64,000 bases of DNA from Mucilaginibacter lacusdianchii (GCF_009770985.1 NZ_WSRW01000001.1:744001-808000); one strand, 5' to 3'. Shown: positions 34,787-44,391, counted from the stretch's first letter. Notes: a model not told the origin generated them from the letters alone. Program-made: numbers and translations.

Positions 34787-37405
34787 ATGAAGATAGAAAA
34801 AATACAAGTTCTGCGCGGACCTAACATCTGGAGCATTAGCCGAAAAAAACTGATACAAATGCGGTTGAATCTCGAAGAAATGGAACACCGCCCTACCAAT
34901 ACCATTGATGGTTTTTATGAAAGGTTACAAGCATTAATTCCCAGCATGTATGGGCACCGCTGTTCGCCGGGCGTACCTGGAGGCTTTTTTGAACGGGTGC
35001 AACAAGGCACCTGGATGGGACACGTAATTGAGCATATTGCTTTAGAGATACAAACACTGGCCGGCATGTTTTGCGGCTATGGCCGTACCCGCGAAACCAA
35101 AACACCAGGCACATATAATGTGGTATTTAACTACCTTGAAGAGAAAGTAGGTGTATTTGCTGCAGAATCGGCCGTGCGCATTGCCGAAGCGCTCATAGCC
35201 GGTGAAGAGTATCCGCTTGAAGCAGACATACAGGAAATGCGCGAAATACGCGAACGGACACGTTTAGGCCCCAGTACCGGTTCTATTGTAGAAGAAGCTA
35301 TATCGAGAGATATTCCATGGATCAGGCTCAACAACCAGTCGTTGGTACAACTGGGCTATGGCAAAAACCAGGTACGCATCCGTGCCACCATGACCGAGCA
35401 TACCAGCAGCATTGCGGTAGATTTGGCCAGTAATAAGGAAGAAACCAAACGCATTTTGCAAGAGCAGGCGATACCTGTGGCTAAAGGTGTAACCATTACA
35501 TCGGCATCGCAAGTGTCCGACGCTATCCGCAAGGTTGGCTTTCCGCTGGTTTTTAAACCGCTTGACGGCAACCACGGACGCGGTGCCACCATTAACGTTA
35601 AAACTGAAGAAGAAGCTATTGCCGCTTTTGAGCATGCGGCCCGCATATCGCGTAAGGTGATAGTAGAAAAGTTTGTGACCGGATATGATTTTAGGGTGCT
35701 TGTCATCGACCATAAAATGGTAGCGGCGGCCCTGCGCGTGCCAGCCCATGTAAAAGGTGATGGCGAGTTGAATATTCAGCAACTGATTGATAAAGAAAAT
35801 ACCGATCCGCGCCGTGGATACGGCCATGAAAATGTATTGACTTTGATTGAAGTTGACCGCGATACACGCGATCTACTCGATAAAAAAGGTTATACACTGG
35901 AGACGGTTCCGGCTAAAGATGAAATAGTTTACCTGAAATCTACCGCTAACCTGAGCACCGGTGGTACTTCTATTGACGTAACAGACCAGGTACACCCCGA
36001 AAACATTTTCATCTGTGAGCGGATATCACGTGTGATTGGGTTAGATATTTGCGGCATCGACATCATGGCCGAGAACTTGACTGAGCCCCTTACCGAAAAT
36101 GGCGGCGTTATACTGGAGGTTAATGCAGCTCCGGGTTTCCGTATGCACGTGGCACCAAGCGAGGGTTTACCACGCAACGTAGCGGGCAATGTATTGGATA
36201 TGCTGTATCCGCCGGGTAAATCGGCTCGTATTCCAATTATTGCTACCACCGGCACCAACGGTAAAACCACTACTACCCGACTGATTGCACACATTATAAA
36301 AAACAACGGCTATCGCGTAGGCTTTACCACGTCCGATGGTATTTATGTGCAAAATACGCTGATGGTAGAAGGTGATACCACCGGTCCGCAAAGCACTGAG
36401 TTTATTTTGAAAGATCCTACAGTAGATTTTGCCGTATTAGAAACGGCCCGCGGCGGCATTTTGCGCTCGGGACTGGGCTTTGGCAAATCGGACATTGGTG
36501 TAATTACCAACATCCAGCCCGATCATTTAGGTATATCTGATATCCATACCTTGGATGATTTAGCTCGTGTAAAAAGCGTGGTCATCAACTCTGTAAAAAA
36601 AGACGGATGGGGCGTATTGAATGCAGACAATGAACATTGCGTACGTATTGGTAAAAATGCCGATTGTAATATTGCTTACTTTAGCCGCAACGAGAATAAC
36701 CCTGTAATACAGGCGCATTGCAAAAAAGGCGGCATTGCCTGCATTTGCGAGGATGGTTACATTACCATCAAAAAGGGCGATTGGAAAATCCGGGTGCAAC
36801 GCATTAGCCAAATACCTATCACATTTGGGGGTGTGGTTAGCTTTATGATTGAAAATGTAATGGCCGCTACATTAGCCACTTACTTATACGGCTTTAAAAC
36901 TGAGGATATCAAAACCTCATTGCAAACCTTTGTACCATCGGCCACACAAACGCCCGGTCGGATGAATATTTTCAATTTCCGCGATTTTAGGTTTATGGTT
37001 GATTTTGCCCACAACCCTGATGGCTATGTTGGCATAGGAGAGTTTTTGCGCACCATTGATTCGCCACTAAAAATTGGCTTGATTGCCGGCACCGGCGACC
37101 GACGCGATGAAGACATCATTGAACTGGGCCGCCTTGCCGCCAATATGTTCGATTATATTTTACTACGGCAAGCCGACCATTTGCGCGGCCGCTCGCGCGA
37201 AAACATGATCAGCTTAATGGAGCAAGGTATCAAATCAGCAAAACCCGACATGCCTTACGAAATTTTGCCCGACGAGGTGGATGCCGTTGCTTATGCCATT
37301 AGCCTGGCCAAACCCGGTACATTTATTACCACTTTAAGTGATGCTGTAGGCGATGCGGTTGAGATTGTGCAAAATTATCAAGAGCAGGATGCCATGCGGA
37401 TATAA
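34787..37405 (+). CDS. cphA: Cyanophycin synthetase
   Basis: CphA polymerises aspartate and arginine into cyanophycin with ATP. The 872-residue protein has the three expected parts: an N-terminal domain (MKIEKIQVLRGPNIWS), an ATP-grasp domain (about 210-480, with FPLVFKPLDGNHGRGA) and a Mur-ligase-like C-terminal domain starting near 485 (TTGTNGKTTTTRL) with the later AHNPDG and GDRRDEDI segments. The order and size match characterised cyanobacterial enzymes, where the ATP-grasp site adds aspartate and the Mur-like site adds arginine. Confidence 0.96.
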   Translation: MKIEKIQVLRGPNIWSISRKKLIQMRLNLEEMEHRPTNTIDGFYERLQALIPSMYGHRCSPGVPGGFFERVQQGTWMGHVIEHIALEIQTLAGMFCGYGRTRETKTPGTYNVVFNYLEEKVGVFAAESAVRIAEALIAGEEYPLEADIQEMREIRERTRLGPSTGSIVEEAISRDIPWIRLNNQSLVQLGYGKNQVRIRATMTEHTSSIAVDLASNKEETKRILQEQAIPVAKGVTITSASQVSDAIRKVGFPLVFKPLDGNHGRGATINVKTEEEAIAAFEHAARISRKVIVEKFVTGYDFRVLVIDHKMVAAALRVPAHVKGDGELNIQQLIDKENTDPRRGYGHENVLTLIEVDRDTRDLLDKKGYTLETVPAKDEIVYLKSTANLSTGGTSIDVTDQVHPENIFICERISRVIGLDICGIDIMAENLTEPLTENGGVILEVNAAPGFRMHVAPSEGLPRNVAGNVLDMLYPPGKSARIPIIATTGTNGKTTTTRLIAHIIKNNGYRVGFTTSDGIYVQNTLMVEGDTTGPQSTEFILKDPTVDFAVLETARGGILRSGLGFGKSDIGVITNIQPDHLGISDIHTLDDLARVKSVVINSVKKDGWGVLNADNEHCVRIGKNADCNIAYFSRNENNPVIQAHCKKGGIACICEDGYITIKKGDWKIRVQRISQIPITFGGVVSFMIENVMAATLATYLYGFKTEDIKTSLQTFVPSATQTPGRMNIFNFRDFRFMVDFAHNPDGYVGIGEFLRTIDSPLKIGLIAGTGDRRDEDIIELGRLAANMFDYILLRQADHLRGRSRENMISLMEQGIKSAKPDMPYEILPDEVDAVAYAISLAKPGTFITTLSDAVGDAVEIVQNYQEQDAMRI

Positions 37406-37421
37406 TCAAGAATTGATTAAC

Positions 37422-37460
37422 AACAAAGCCCTGCCATTTGAATATGACAGGGCTTTGTTT
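37422..37460. terminator. Bidirectional terminator between cphA and gmk
   Basis: Twelve-base arms AACAAAGCCCTG and CAGGGCTTTGTT (37422-37433 and 37448-37459) around a 14-base loop, with T after the right arm and A before the left. Confidence 0.8.
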
Positions 37461-37477
37461 ATTTACAAATAAGTAAT

Positions 37478-38041
37478 TTATTTATATAAAAAATCACCCA
37501 CTAATTTCTCAGCCTCTGCGCAGGCAGTTGCCAAATCGTAGTTTTTTAGGATGACATCAAAACGCGGAGCATAATTCAATTCTTTTTCGGCTTTAGCAAA
37601 GCGCTCTTTTAGCTTTTCCTCGCTGTCCGTTCCGCGACCGGTCAGACGTTCTATTAGTACTTCTAAAGATGGTGGCTGAACAAATATAGCCAGTGCTTGG
37701 TCCTGATATTTACGTTTCAGGTGCAAACCACCTTCTACATCGATATCAAAAATAACCGTTTTACCGTTTGCCCAAATGCGCTCAATTTCCTGGCGCAAAG
37801 TGCCGTAAAAAGTGCCCGAATATACCTCTTCAAACTCTACGAATTGTTTTTTGGCAATGCGGTGCAAAAACTCTTCTTTACTGATGAAATAATAGTCTTT
37901 ACCATTCTCTTCATCACCACGCGCCTGCCGGGTAGTGGCAGATATAGAAAATTCCAATTCTGGAAACTTAGTAAGAAGATGATGAACGATGGTTGTTTTA
38001 CCAGCACCCGATGGAGCTGAGAATATAAGGAGTTTACCCAT
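37478..38041 (-). CDS. gmk: Guanylate kinase
   Basis: It phosphorylates GMP to GDP. From ATG 38041 the protein has 187 residues, the usual length. It has the Walker A loop SAPSGAGKTT and the GMP-binding segment VEFEEVYSGTFYGT. The longer frame adds 21 residues rich in Leu/Ser with no support. YicC's gene follows upstream on the same strand, the common gmk-yicC pair. Confidence 0.96.
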   Translation of the reverse strand: MGKLLIFSAPSGAGKTTIVHHLLTKFPELEFSISATTRQARGDEENGKDYYFISKEEFLHRIAKKQFVEFEEVYSGTFYGTLRQEIERIWANGKTVIFDIDVEGGLHLKRKYQDQALAIFVQPPSLEVLIERLTGRGTDSEEKLKERFAKAEKELNYAPRFDVILKNYDLATACAEAEKLVGDFLYK

Positions 38042-38124
38042 TTTGCTTACAAGTGAGTAGTGAGTGGCGAGTAGTTGACTGGCTTCTGTTAACCATTTAA
38101 CCAATCAACTACCTAACTACTCAA

Positions 38125-39000
38125 CTATAATACATTCAATAATTGTTCTTTAATTTTTTCGAGTTCTTCTTTCATGCCTACTACCAATTTTTGAATGGTA
38201 GCATCATTGGCTTTTGAACCCAGCGTGTTAATTTCGCGGCCTATCTCCTGCGAAATAAAACCCAGCTTTTTACCATTGGCATCGGCCGACTTCAAGGTTT
38301 CAATAAAATACTCACAATGCGTCCGTAAACGCACTTTTTCCTCGGTAATATCCAGTTTATCAATATAATAAATCAGCTCCTGCTCAAAACGGTTCTGATC
38401 AATATGTTCGGTGCCTACCGCATCAGCCAAAAACTGGTTTAACCGTTCACGGATAACGGGCACACGTTTCGGATCTTCCAAAATTACCTGCTCCAGGTTA
38501 GCCACTATCATGTTGATGCGGTTGGTCAGCTCTTGTTGCAATACGTTACCTTCATCGGTACGGAATTGCTGAAAATTAGCCAAAGCTTGCTGAAAGGTTC
38601 TTTCAACCTGTTTCCACTCCTCTTCACTTACGGTATCTTCGGTGTATTTAACCACTTCTGGTAACCCTAAAGCCAATTGCATCAGATTATTTGATGATTC
38701 GCCTAAATCGGCACTAGCCGCTTTCAGTTGCTCGTAATAGTGTTTAAGCAATACAGTATCTATGCCTGCTGCTTTTACAGCCGAGCCGGTTTGTTCTACG
38801 TTAATGCTTAAATTTACTTTACCACGTTCAATCTGCTTACTGCATTCGGTACGCAACTGAAACTCCTTATCAGAAAAAGACTTGGGAAGACGGAGCGAAA
38901 GCTCCAGAAACTTGCTGTTCAGGGATTTGATCTCAACGGTGTATTTGGTACTGCCCGAATCAAAAGCAGCAATTCCATACCCTGTCATGGATTTTATCAT
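38125..39000 (-). CDS. YicC family endoribonuclease-like protein
   Basis: The product has 291 residues from ATG 39000. It opens with MIKSMTGYG, the family hallmark, and ends with LGSKANDATIQKLVVGMKEELEKIKEQLLNVL, matching YicC/YloC. E. coli YicC acts on RNA, but the Bacteroidota members are less studied. The promoter box ends three bases before the ATG (39004-39011), so the transcript would be leaderless or nearly so. It is 83 bases upstream of gmk and co-directional. Confidence 0.93.
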   Translation of the reverse strand: MIKSMTGYGIAAFDSGSTKYTVEIKSLNSKFLELSLRLPKSFSDKEFQLRTECSKQIERGKVNLSINVEQTGSAVKAAGIDTVLLKHYYEQLKAASADLGESSNNLMQLALGLPEVVKYTEDTVSEEEWKQVERTFQQALANFQQFRTDEGNVLQQELTNRINMIVANLEQVILEDPKRVPVIRERLNQFLADAVGTEHIDQNRFEQELIYYIDKLDITEEKVRLRTHCEYFIETLKSADANGKKLGFISQEIGREINTLGSKANDATIQKLVVGMKEELEKIKEQLLNVL

Positions 39001-39003
39001 GTG

Positions 39004-39011
39004 CAAAGATA
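39004..39011 (-). promoter_or_regulatory. -7 box adjacent to the yicC start
   Basis: On the minus strand TATCTTTG matches TAnnTTTG and is followed by CAC then the ATG. With the usual spacing the first transcribed base would lie at or beside the start codon. Confidence 0.55.
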
Positions 39012-39104
39012 GGTATTTGATTTATTAGTTTGCTGGTTCATTTGTACAATGAAGGCAATAATTAGCGTTAACCTTTTTTAACATTTAGTTGGCAAAGCTA
39101 TTTG

Positions 39105-39112
39105 TATCTTTA
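39105..39112 (+). promoter_or_regulatory. Candidate -7 box of the 39119 gene
   Basis: TATCTTTA is one base from TAnnTTTG and ends six bases before ATG 39119. Confidence 0.35.
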
Positions 39113-39118
39113 CTGAAA

Positions 39119-39844
39119 ATGCATGATTCTCGTCTCATATACATCATACTTCTTCTATTAACCAGCCCATTAATGGCTTCCGCACAGCTGGCCACCGCTT
39201 TAAAAGGTGTAATATTAAAAGAGCGTACCACTACCAGAGCTGCCGAAGTAAGGGTAACCAACTTACAAAATAAAGCCATTGTACAAAGCGATAACTTAGG
39301 CTTTTTCAGCATTCTGGCAAATGTGGGTGATACCCTTTTATTTACCAAAACCGGTTATGCTGATCAGAAGATAGCTATTACATCTACGCAAGACTTGATT
39401 GTACGTATGATGACTAACACAGAGCTTGGCCCTGTAGTAATACGCGGCACCACCAAAAAGCAGGAAATGCAGGAAACGATGGACATATACCGCAGCAAAG
39501 GTATTTACTTCAATGGCAAGCCACCGGCACTGGCGGCGGTAGCATCGCCCATCACAGGCTTGTATGAGTTGTTTGGCAAAGGCCCTGGTCAAGCCAGGCG
39601 CTTTAGCAATTACATGCAAAAAGAAAGTAAAGAAATAGAGATTGATAAACGTTACAATAAAGCTCTGGTGAAACGAATTACCGAACTGCCTGACGAGGAT
39701 GTAGATAAATTTATGCTGGCCTACCGCCCGGCTTATGATGATTTGAAAAAGTGGACGGATTACGATTTGATTGTATTCATCAAAAAATCGGCGGCAAGCT
39801 ATAAAGACGCTAAAGATACGCCGGGCCTGCAAAGGTTATATTAG
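39119..39844 (+). CDS. Secreted protein with carboxypeptidase-like regulatory domain
   Basis: From ATG 39119 the product has 241 residues with a signal peptide ending around MASAQ. Residues about 28-100 look like a carboxypeptidase-regulatory-like (CNA-B-like) sandwich: ALKGVILKERTTTRAAEVRVTNLQN and NLGFFSILANVGDTLLFTKTGY. The rest is charged, with a helical DEDVDKFMLAYRPAYDDLKKW. I do not recognise a function. It is divergent from yicC. Confidence 0.8.
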   Translation: MHDSRLIYIILLLLTSPLMASAQLATALKGVILKERTTTRAAEVRVTNLQNKAIVQSDNLGFFSILANVGDTLLFTKTGYADQKIAITSTQDLIVRMMTNTELGPVVIRGTTKKQEMQETMDIYRSKGIYFNGKPPALAAVASPITGLYELFGKGPGQARRFSNYMQKESKEIEIDKRYNKALVKRITELPDEDVDKFMLAYRPAYDDLKKWTDYDLIVFIKKSAASYKDAKDTPGLQRLY

Positions 39845-39880
39845 CAGTCAGTTGCAATCATCCGGGTAAAAACGCTCCAA

Positions 39881-39975
39881 AAATGATATCGTATATAGAA
39901 CGCAGTGAAATATCTTTTTAAATAAGCAGCGAAAACTTATCGCTTTTAAAGACTTCTCGCTATCACTCTAAATGA
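39881..39975. repeat. Degenerate palindromic repeat
   Basis: The right half AAAGACTTCTCGCTATCACTCTAAATGACA and the left ATGATATCG...AACGCAGTGAAATATCTTTTT together resemble a decayed member of the family at 60476-60569. The ends match imperfectly. It sits between two genes. Confidence 0.45.
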
Positions 39976-40032
39976 CAGATTGGAAAAAAGCAGAAATTAA
40001 TGCAGACTAACGCTAATCTCTACCAAGCAAAA

Positions 40033-40758
40033 TCAGATTCCCAACGCCTCACAAGCCTTTTCGGCCGCTAGCTTTTCGGCATTCTTCTTACTAAACTCTT
40101 TGCCCAGGCCCATTACCTCGCCATCAATTTGTACTTGAATAGTGAACAGCTTATTACTTTCACCTTCCTGATTCTGTCCCACTTCGAAAGTTACATCTTT
40201 GCCGTGGCGCTGGCACCATTCAATGAGTTTGCTCTTGAAATTGGTTTCGGTTTGCTCAAGCGTATGAATATCAATATGCGATTTGATGATGCGATTGATA
40301 ATCAAACTTTTGGTAAACTCGTAGCCTTTATCCAGATATATGGCACCAATTAACGCCTCAAAAGCATCCCCCATCAGTGAACCCTGGCGAGCCGAACCTA
40401 CCATGCGGGCATCATATTCGAGTAAATTATCTAAACCTAATTTACGGGCAAGCTGGTTTAAATTTACACGGCTTACAATTTTAGAACGCAGCTCCGTTAA
40501 AAAGCCTTCGTCTTCATAAGGGTACAATTTAAAAAGCACCTCGGCCACTACGCTGCCTAACACGGCATCGCCTAAAAACTCAAGCCTTTCGTTGCTGTTC
40601 TTAACACCTTTTTTTACAGATTGCGCCACCGATTTGTGCCGGAAAGCCAAACGGTATAAAGACAAATTGCCCGGCACGAAGCCGAGCAAATTCTTTAATG
40701 TTTTTACGTATTTCCTGTTAGGCGATAAGTAAAGCTTATATAACCTTGTAATGGGCAT
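40033..40758 (-). CDS. rnc: Ribonuclease III
   Basis: It cleaves double-stranded RNA, for example in rRNA maturation. The 241-residue protein has the signature NERLEFLGDAVLG followed by a C-terminal double-stranded RNA-binding domain (about 165-240). It starts ten bases after fabF's stop on the same strand, forming the common acpP-fabF-rnc cluster. Confidence 0.96.
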   Translation of the reverse strand: MPITRLYKLYLSPNRKYVKTLKNLLGFVPGNLSLYRLAFRHKSVAQSVKKGVKNSNERLEFLGDAVLGSVVAEVLFKLYPYEDEGFLTELRSKIVSRVNLNQLARKLGLDNLLEYDARMVGSARQGSLMGDAFEALIGAIYLDKGYEFTKSLIINRIIKSHIDIHTLEQTETNFKSKLIEWCQRHGKDVTFEVGQNQEGESNKLFTIQVQIDGEVMGLGKEFSKKNAEKLAAEKACEALGI

Positions 40759-40768
40759 TAATAGATGC

Positions 40769-42022
40769 TTATTCCTGGTATTTTTTAAAAATTACAGAAG
40801 CATTATGGCCACCAAAACCAAAACCATTGCTTTGTGCCGCACGTACTTCACGTTTTTGAGCAGTATTAAAAGTAAAATTAATACGCGGATCAAAAGCCGG
40901 ATCGTCGGTAAAGTGGTTGATAGTTGGCGGAACCATATCATTTTTAACCGCCAAAATTGCCGCAATAGCCTCAACCGCACCAGCGGCACCCAATAAGTGA
41001 CCGGTCATGGATTTGGTTGAACTGATGTTGATACGATACACTTCATCGCCATAAGCTTGCTGGATAGCTTTCACTTCCTGCGGGTCGCCTATTGGGGTGG
41101 ATGTACCATGTACGTTCACGTAATCAATATCAGCCGGTGTCATGCCTGCATCTTCCAAAGCAGCTTTCATTACCAGGGCAGCTCCTAATCCTTCAGGGTG
41201 TGGGGCTGTCATGTGATAAGCGTCGGCACTCATGCCACCGCCCATCATTTCGGCATAAATTTTTGCGCCGCGGGCCTTAGCATGCTCCAGCTCTTCTAAA
41301 ATAATGGTTCCGGCACCTTCACCGGCTACAAAGCCGTCGCGATCCAGGTCAAATGGCCGGGATGCGGTTGCAGGATCATCATTACGGGTAGAGAGCGCGT
41401 GCATGGCGTTAAAACCACCAATACCGGCTTCATTTATGATAGCTTCAGACCCTCCGCTGATGAACATATTAGCTTTACCCAAACGGATATAGTTAAAAGC
41501 GTCTATCAGCGAGTTGTTAGAAGAGGCACATGCAGATACCGTGGTAAAGTTTGGACCACGCAAACCATATTTAATTGAAATATGGCCCGGTGCAATATCC
41601 GCAATCATTTTAGGGATAAAGAACGGGTTAAAGCGCGGCGTACCATCACCTTTGGCAAAGTTTACCACTTCATCCAAAAATGTTTTTAAACCACCAATAC
41701 CCGAACCCCATATTACGCCTATACGGTTAACGTCCAGCTTATCAAAATCAAGCTGAGCGTCTTTCACCGCCTCTTCGGTAGAGTATAAAGCATACTGAAC
41801 AAAAGGGTCGAGCTTACGGGCATCTTTCCGACCTAAAAAAGCATCGGCATCAAAGTTTTTTACTTCGCATGCAAATTTGGTTTTGAAATGCGTCGTATCA
41901 AAACTTTTAATCATGGCAGCACCACTCACTCCATTAATTAAACTGTTCCAATATTCCGAAACAGAATTACCAATTGGAGTAAGCGCACCTAGCCCGGTTA
42001 CAACAACTCGTTTAAACTCCAT
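40769..42022 (-). CDS. fabF: 3-oxoacyl-[acyl-carrier-protein] synthase II
   Basis: It elongates fatty acids by condensing acyl-ACP with malonyl-ACP. The 417-residue length is normal. The catalytic C165 sits in VSACASS; the two histidines are in HGTSTPIGD and SMTGHLLGAAGA. Part of the acpP-fabF-rnc cluster. Confidence 0.97.
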   Translation of the reverse strand: MEFKRVVVTGLGALTPIGNSVSEYWNSLINGVSGAAMIKSFDTTHFKTKFACEVKNFDADAFLGRKDARKLDPFVQYALYSTEEAVKDAQLDFDKLDVNRIGVIWGSGIGGLKTFLDEVVNFAKGDGTPRFNPFFIPKMIADIAPGHISIKYGLRGPNFTTVSACASSNNSLIDAFNYIRLGKANMFISGGSEAIINEAGIGGFNAMHALSTRNDDPATASRPFDLDRDGFVAGEGAGTIILEELEHAKARGAKIYAEMMGGGMSADAYHMTAPHPEGLGAALVMKAALEDAGMTPADIDYVNVHGTSTPIGDPQEVKAIQQAYGDEVYRINISSTKSMTGHLLGAAGAVEAIAAILAVKNDMVPPTINHFTDDPAFDPRINFTFNTAQKREVRAAQSNGFGFGGHNASVIFKKYQE

Positions 42023-42043
42023 CTAACTTTATTGAAGGGAGTT

Positions 42044-42280
42044 TTATTTAACGTTTTTTTCAAGGTAAGCAATAGCCTGACCTACTGTACCAATAGTTTC
42101 TGCCTGATCATCAGGAATAGCTACGTTAAATTCTTTCTCAAATTCCATGATTAATTCTACGGTGTCCAAAGAGTCGGCACCTAAATCATTGGTGAAGCTT
42201 GCTTCAGGTGTTACTTCACTTTCGTCAACACCTAATTTTTCTACGATAATAGCCTTTACTCTTGAAGCGATATCAGACAT
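42044..42280 (-). CDS. acpP: Acyl carrier protein
   Basis: The 78-residue carrier of growing fatty acids. S37 in GADSLD is where phosphopantetheine attaches. First gene of the cluster with fabF 21 bases downstream. A weak box TTTCTTTG (minus strand, 42317-42324) lies about 37 bases upstream. Confidence 0.97.
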   Translation of the reverse strand: MSDIASRVKAIIVEKLGVDESEVTPEASFTNDLGADSLDTVELIMEFEKEFNVAIPDDQAETIGTVGQAIAYLEKNVK

Positions 42281-42401
42281 AACAGTTTATGTTTAATGAT
42301 TAAATAAATTTCTGTGCAAAGAAAAATAAATTTAGTTAAATATCAAATCTAAAATCTTACGCAATGTTTTAACAAAATTTCACTGCAACGGTTTCAGTTT
42401 G

Positions 42402-42409
42402 TAATTTTG
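42402..42409 (+). promoter_or_regulatory. -7 box of the IPExxxVDY gene
   Basis: TAATTTTG matches TAnnTTTG and lies 19 bases before the TTG start. Confidence 0.45.
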
Positions 42410-42428
42410 TAATTCAAAAATACTGATT

Positions 42429-42851
42429 TTGACGAAGAAGATTCTAAAATTCGAAATCGATCTGGATTTTGCGCTCATTGCCATTACTACGCCGCTTAAA
42501 GATTACCGGCTGTGCTATTTTATTAATAAGCACCTTAACTTTGGCTTTACTAAAATAACCGATCTGGCCGTTGATATCTATCAGGGCACCGTTGAGCCCG
42601 CTCATTTTTCTATTTACCACCACCAGTGGGAAGCTACCGAAACCGACTTTTATTTGATTGCCAACAAAGGCTCAGATGGCTTGCTGATACCCGAAATGCG
42701 CGAAGTAGATTATTTTTTAATGATTCGCAATTTTATTGATGAAACCGATTTAAATCACATTATCAGCTCGTTAAATCGAATTCCGGAAATACTCGCCGCA
42801 GTAAAGATTGAGCCAAAAAAAATGAAATCACGTGAAAATCTATTATTTTAG
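42429..42851 (+). CDS. IPExxxVDY family protein, TTG start
   Basis: The family is defined by the motif, seen here as IPEMREVDY at 87-95 in a 140-residue protein. Its function is unknown. The start is TTG at 42429: no ATG occurs upstream in frame, and MTKKILKFEIDLDFALIAI matches how these proteins usually begin. It is divergent from acpP and precedes pyk, the usual context. An ATT at 42426 could be read, but is unlikely. Confidence 0.85.
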   Translation: MTKKILKFEIDLDFALIAITTPLKDYRLCYFINKHLNFGFTKITDLAVDIYQGTVEPAHFSIYHHQWEATETDFYLIANKGSDGLLIPEMREVDYFLMIRNFIDETDLNHIISSLNRIPEILAAVKIEPKKMKSRENLLF

Positions 42852-42931
42852 CGCACTTTTACAAAGTGTTGACGTTACACTATATAGTATATTATAATAT
42901 ATAAAAAGACAGAGACAGTTAAACCCGCTAT

Positions 42932-44371
42932 ATGAAACTATCTTACAACAGAACTAAAATTGTGGCCACCATGGGCCCGGCATCTGCAAAAAAAGATGTA
43001 TTGCTGGCTATGATCAGAGCTGGTGTAAATGTTTGCCGCCTTAATTTTTCGCACGGCAGACAGGAAGATCACCAAAAAACTATCGACTTGATTCGCGAGA
43101 TCAACGAACAATATAAAACCAACGTGAGCATGCTGGCCGATTTACAAGGCCCTAAAATTCGTATTGGTTTAGTTAAAGATGGCGGTATTCACCTGGTTAA
43201 TGGTAAACACATTAACATGACCACCAAAGAGTGCATTGGTGATGACAACCAGATTTACATCACTTATGAAACTTTTCCGCAGGATGTGCAGGCTAACGAA
43301 ATCATTTTATTGGATGATGGTAAACTGCAACTAAAAGTTATTGAAACCAACCGCAAAGACAATGTACTGTGCGAGGTAATTCATGGCGGTATTTTAACAT
43401 CACGTAAAGGTGTTAACCTGCCTAATACCAAAGTTTCTATACCTAGCTTAACCGAAGAGGATTTAGACAACCTGCAATTTGCCCTGAAAAACGATATTGA
43501 GTGGATAGGCTTATCATTTGTGCGCACCGGTGAAGATATCGTAGAATTAAAACGTATTATTAGCCAAAGTGGTAAAGCAGCCCGCGTAATTGCAAAAGTT
43601 GAAAAGCCTGAAGCTATTGATAATATTGACGCTATTATAGCAGCAACCGATGGCGTGATGGTAGCCCGTGGCGACCTGGGTGTAGAAATGCCTTTAGAAG
43701 AAGTGCCATTGCTGCAAAAAATGATTGCCCGCAAATGCCGTGCAGCTTCTAAACCGGTAATTGTAGCCACTCAAATGCTGGAAAGCATGATTACCACTCC
43801 TCGCCCAACCCGCGCCGAGGTGAACGACGTAGCTAATTCTGTGTTAGACGGTGCCGATGCAGTGATGTTGAGCGGCGAAACATCCGTAGGCGAGTTTCCG
43901 CTGATTGTAATTGAAACAATGGCTAAAATTGTGCGCAACGTTGAAGAACGTGGCTATCCGTTCAATGCTCCTAAAGTAGCTGTAGATGTTGACCCTACCA
44001 ATCCTAATTACCTGAGCAATGCGGTATGTGAATCGGCAGTACACTTGGCTAACCATACCAATGCAATGGGTATTGTATCCATGACCTTCTCGGGCTACAC
44101 AGCGTTTGAAATTTCAAGCCACCGCCCTAAAGCGCCAACTTATATTTTCACTTCTAACAAAAACCTGCTAAATGCTTTAAGTTTAGTTTGGGGGGTTAAA
44201 GCTTTTTATTACGATGAGTTGGAAAGCACTGATAAAACCATTAGTGATGTGAACAGCATTTTGAAAGCAGAAAATCTGGTACAAACCGGCGATGTAGTAA
44301 TTAATACTGCAGCAGTGCCAATTGCTAACCAAGGCAAAACCAACATGCTAAAAGTTACTATTGTTGAATAA
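42932..44371 (+). CDS. pyk: Pyruvate kinase
   Basis: It converts phosphoenolpyruvate and ADP to pyruvate and ATP, the last step of glycolysis. The 479-residue length is normal. Landmarks: TKIVATMGPAS, VCRLNFSHG, the metal-binding region MVARGDLGVEMP, and the MLESMI helix. Followed directly by a strong terminator. Confidence 0.97.
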   Translation: MKLSYNRTKIVATMGPASAKKDVLLAMIRAGVNVCRLNFSHGRQEDHQKTIDLIREINEQYKTNVSMLADLQGPKIRIGLVKDGGIHLVNGKHINMTTKECIGDDNQIYITYETFPQDVQANEIILLDDGKLQLKVIETNRKDNVLCEVIHGGILTSRKGVNLPNTKVSIPSLTEEDLDNLQFALKNDIEWIGLSFVRTGEDIVELKRIISQSGKAARVIAKVEKPEAIDNIDAIIAATDGVMVARGDLGVEMPLEEVPLLQKMIARKCRAASKPVIVATQMLESMITTPRPTRAEVNDVANSVLDGADAVMLSGETSVGEFPLIVIETMAKIVRNVEERGYPFNAPKVAVDVDPTNPNYLSNAVCESAVHLANHTNAMGIVSMTFSGYTAFEISSHRPKAPTYIFTSNKNLLNALSLVWGVKAFYYDELESTDKTISDVNSILKAENLVQTGDVVINTAAVPIANQGKTNMLKVTIVE

Positions 44372-44391
44372 GTAATTCTGAATAAAAAATG

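Noticed and set aside
38042..38124. Repeated-looking words (AGTAGTTGACT, CAACTACC, CTACTCAACT) between gmk and yicC
   Set aside because: They are short, imperfect, and fit no inverted or tandem register; I treat them as low-complexity sequence.
42869..42898. A TTGACG and TATAAT pair with 18-base spacing before pyk
   Set aside because: It looks like a classic sigma-70 promoter, but genes in this lineage use TAnnTTTG boxes, and the region is very AT-rich so such matches arise by chance.
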